Shown piece by piece: positions 62,835 through 64,000 of a DNA stretch of 64,000 nt. The stretch lies in contig NZ_JYKY01000001.1 of the NCBI RefSeq assembly GCF_001042985.1, positions 62,001 through 126,000 on the forward strand, given 5' to 3'. Position numbers and translations under genes: made by a program. Numbering within the stretch: position 1 is the first letter of the stretch; each line of letters begins with the position of its first letter. Under the pieces are notes generated by a model. It was not told the DNA's origin, did no database searches, and saw only the letters and a program-made list of their open reading frames with translations. The DNA comes from Pseudomonas lundensis (lineage in GTDB: Bacteria; Pseudomonadota; Gammaproteobacteria; Pseudomonadales; Pseudomonadaceae).

Positions 62835-64000
62835 ATGGCCCTACTGCAGATCGCCGAACCCGGCCAAAGTCCTCAACCGCACCAGCGACGTCTGGCTGTG
62901 GGGATCGACTTGGGCACCACCAATTCGCTGGTTGCTGCCTTGCGCAGTGGCCTTTCCGAGCCTCTGGCTGACGCAAGCGGCAATGTCATTTTGCCCTCAG
63001 CCGTGCGTTATCACCCTGACCGCGTAGAGGTGGGTGAATCAGCGCGCCTGGCGGCTTCAGCCGATCCGTTCAATACGGTGTTGTCGGTCAAGCGCCTGAT
63101 GGGGCGTGGTCTGTCCGACGTCAAGCAACTGGGCGAGCAACTGCCTTACCGCTTTGTGGGCGGTGAGTCGCACATGCCGTTCATCGATACGGTTCAAGGG
63201 CCCAAAAGCCCGGTCGAAGTTTCGGCTGAAATCCTCAAGGTATTGCGCGAGCGTGCCGAGAAAACACTGGGTGGTGAATTGGTCGGTGCCGTGATTACGG
63301 TCCCCGCTTATTTTGACGACGCTCAGCGTCAGGCGACCAAAGATGCGGCCAAGCTGGCTGGTCTTAATGTGTTGCGTTTGCTCAATGAACCGACGGCTGC
63401 TGCGGTGGCTTACGGTCTTGACCAGTCTGCTGAAGGTGTTGTCGCTATCTACGATCTGGGCGGCGGCACGTTTGATATTTCAATCCTGCGCCTGACCGGC
63501 GGTGTATTCGAAGTATTGGCGACCGGCGGCGACAGCGCGCTGGGTGGTGACGATTTCGACCATGCCATTGCTAATTGGATAGTCGAGCAGGCAGGGTTGT
63601 CGGCTGATCTGGACCCTGGCACTCAGCGTCAACTGCTGCAAAGCGCCTGCGCGGCCAAGGAAGCGCTGACGGATGCGTCGAGCGTGACGGTTACGTTTGG
63701 CCAGTGGTCTGCCGAGCTGACCCGCGAAAGGCTCGATGCGCTGATCGAGCCAATGGTCGCCCGCAGCCTCAAAGCCTGTCGCCGAGCCGTGCGCGACGCC
63801 AATATCGAAGTCGAAGATGTGCAGGCCGTGGTCATGGTGGGTGGATCGACGCGCGTCCCTCGGGTGCGCGAGGCAGTCGCCGACATGTTTGGCCGTCAGC
63901 CGTTGACTGACATCGACCCGGATCAAGTGGTTGCCATTGGGGCAGCGATCCAGGCCGATACGCTCGCGGGCAACAAGCGTGAGGGGGGGGAGTTGCTCCT
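62835..64000 (+). CDS. hscA: Fe-S assembly chaperone HscA, N-terminal part
   Basis: Hsp70-type ATPase that promotes cluster release from IscU. The reading frame starts at the ATG at 62835 ([11 protein letters not shown]) and is open to the end of the window, giving 388 of about 620 residues. The nucleotide-binding domain is nearly complete: [13 protein letters not shown] (about 22-34), [47 protein letters not shown] and [15 protein letters not shown]. The substrate domain and the fdx gene expected next lie outside. Confidence 0.96.
   Translation, partial: MALLQIAEPGQSPQPHQRRLAVGIDLGTTNSLVAALRSGLSEPLADASGNVILPSAVRYHPDRVEVGESARLAASADPFNTVLSVKRLMGRGLSDVKQLGEQLPYRFVGGESHMPFIDTVQGPKSPVEVSAEILKVLRERAEKTLGGELVGAVITVPAYFDDAQRQATKDAAKLAGLNVLRLLNEPTAAAVAYGLDQSAEGVVAIYDLGGGTFDISILRLTGGVFEVLATGGDSALGGDDFDHAIANWIVEQAGLSADLDPGTQRQLLQSACAAKEALTDASSVTVTFGQWSAELTRERLDALIEPMVARSLKACRRAVRDANIEVEDVQAVVMVGGSTRVPRVREAVADMFGRQPLTDIDPDQVVAIGAAIQADTLAGNKREGGELL

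Overview
The window is a chromosomal segment of a Pseudomonas (Gammaproteobacteria). Evidence: the gene order of the division and cell-wall cluster, the cyoABCDE oxidase, queA-tgt-yajC-secDF, the isc operon, a norR/hmp pair and an OprD-type porin, with G+C-rich third codon positions. I cannot name the species. Relative to the order I know from other pseudomonads, several normally distant blocks lie together here.

Layout. 1-15.2 kb: dcw cluster (end of ftsI, murE, murF, mraY, murD, ftsW, murG, murC, ddl, ftsQ, ftsA, ftsZ, lpxC), one strand, mostly overlapping start/stop codons, closed by a terminator. 15.2-18.3 kb: two tandem GGDEF sensor genes on the minus strand; the one next to lpxC is broken by an amber codon. 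18.4-25.3 kb: OprD-type porin, small secreted proteins, an Aer-like receptor, a GNAT enzyme and CheV. 24.4-27.5 kb: minus-strand operon for a nitrilase-family amidase, an internally duplicated membrane protein and an asparaginase. 27.5-30.0 kb: AT-rich islet with a flavin amino-acid monooxygenase/oxidase gene carrying two frameshifts. 30.0-30.9 kb: an IS5-family insertion sequence with matching ends. 30.9-33.8 kb: norR and hmp, divergent around NorR-type operators and a sigma-54-like promoter. 34.1-40.2 kb: dsbB, then cyoABCDE.

40.3-45.4 kb: an MCP, a polyamine-binding protein, a DUF924 protein and a divergent Lrp/LysE pair. 45.5-49.5 kb: a Fur-type iron uptake unit (ECF sigma factor, FecR-like anti-sigma factor, TonB-dependent receptor). 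49.6-50.6 kb: cytochrome c, a small unknown gene and tRNA-Leu(CAA). 50.6-56.1 kb: queA-tgt (queuosine) and yajC-secD-secF (export). 56.2-59.4 kb: glycine-zipper protein, suhB, trmJ, cysE. 59.5-64.0 kb: iscR-iscS-iscU-iscA-hscB-hscA, with hscA cut by the window end.

Most genes are core. The parts that deserve attention are the amber-interrupted diguanylate cyclase, the degraded monooxygenase beside an amidase operon (an arrangement that recalls the lysine davB/davA pair), the IS element that takes its transposase stop codon from the target site, the duplicated permease, and the long non-coding stretch ahead of cyoA. No CRISPR array, prophage, rRNA or replication origin was seen.
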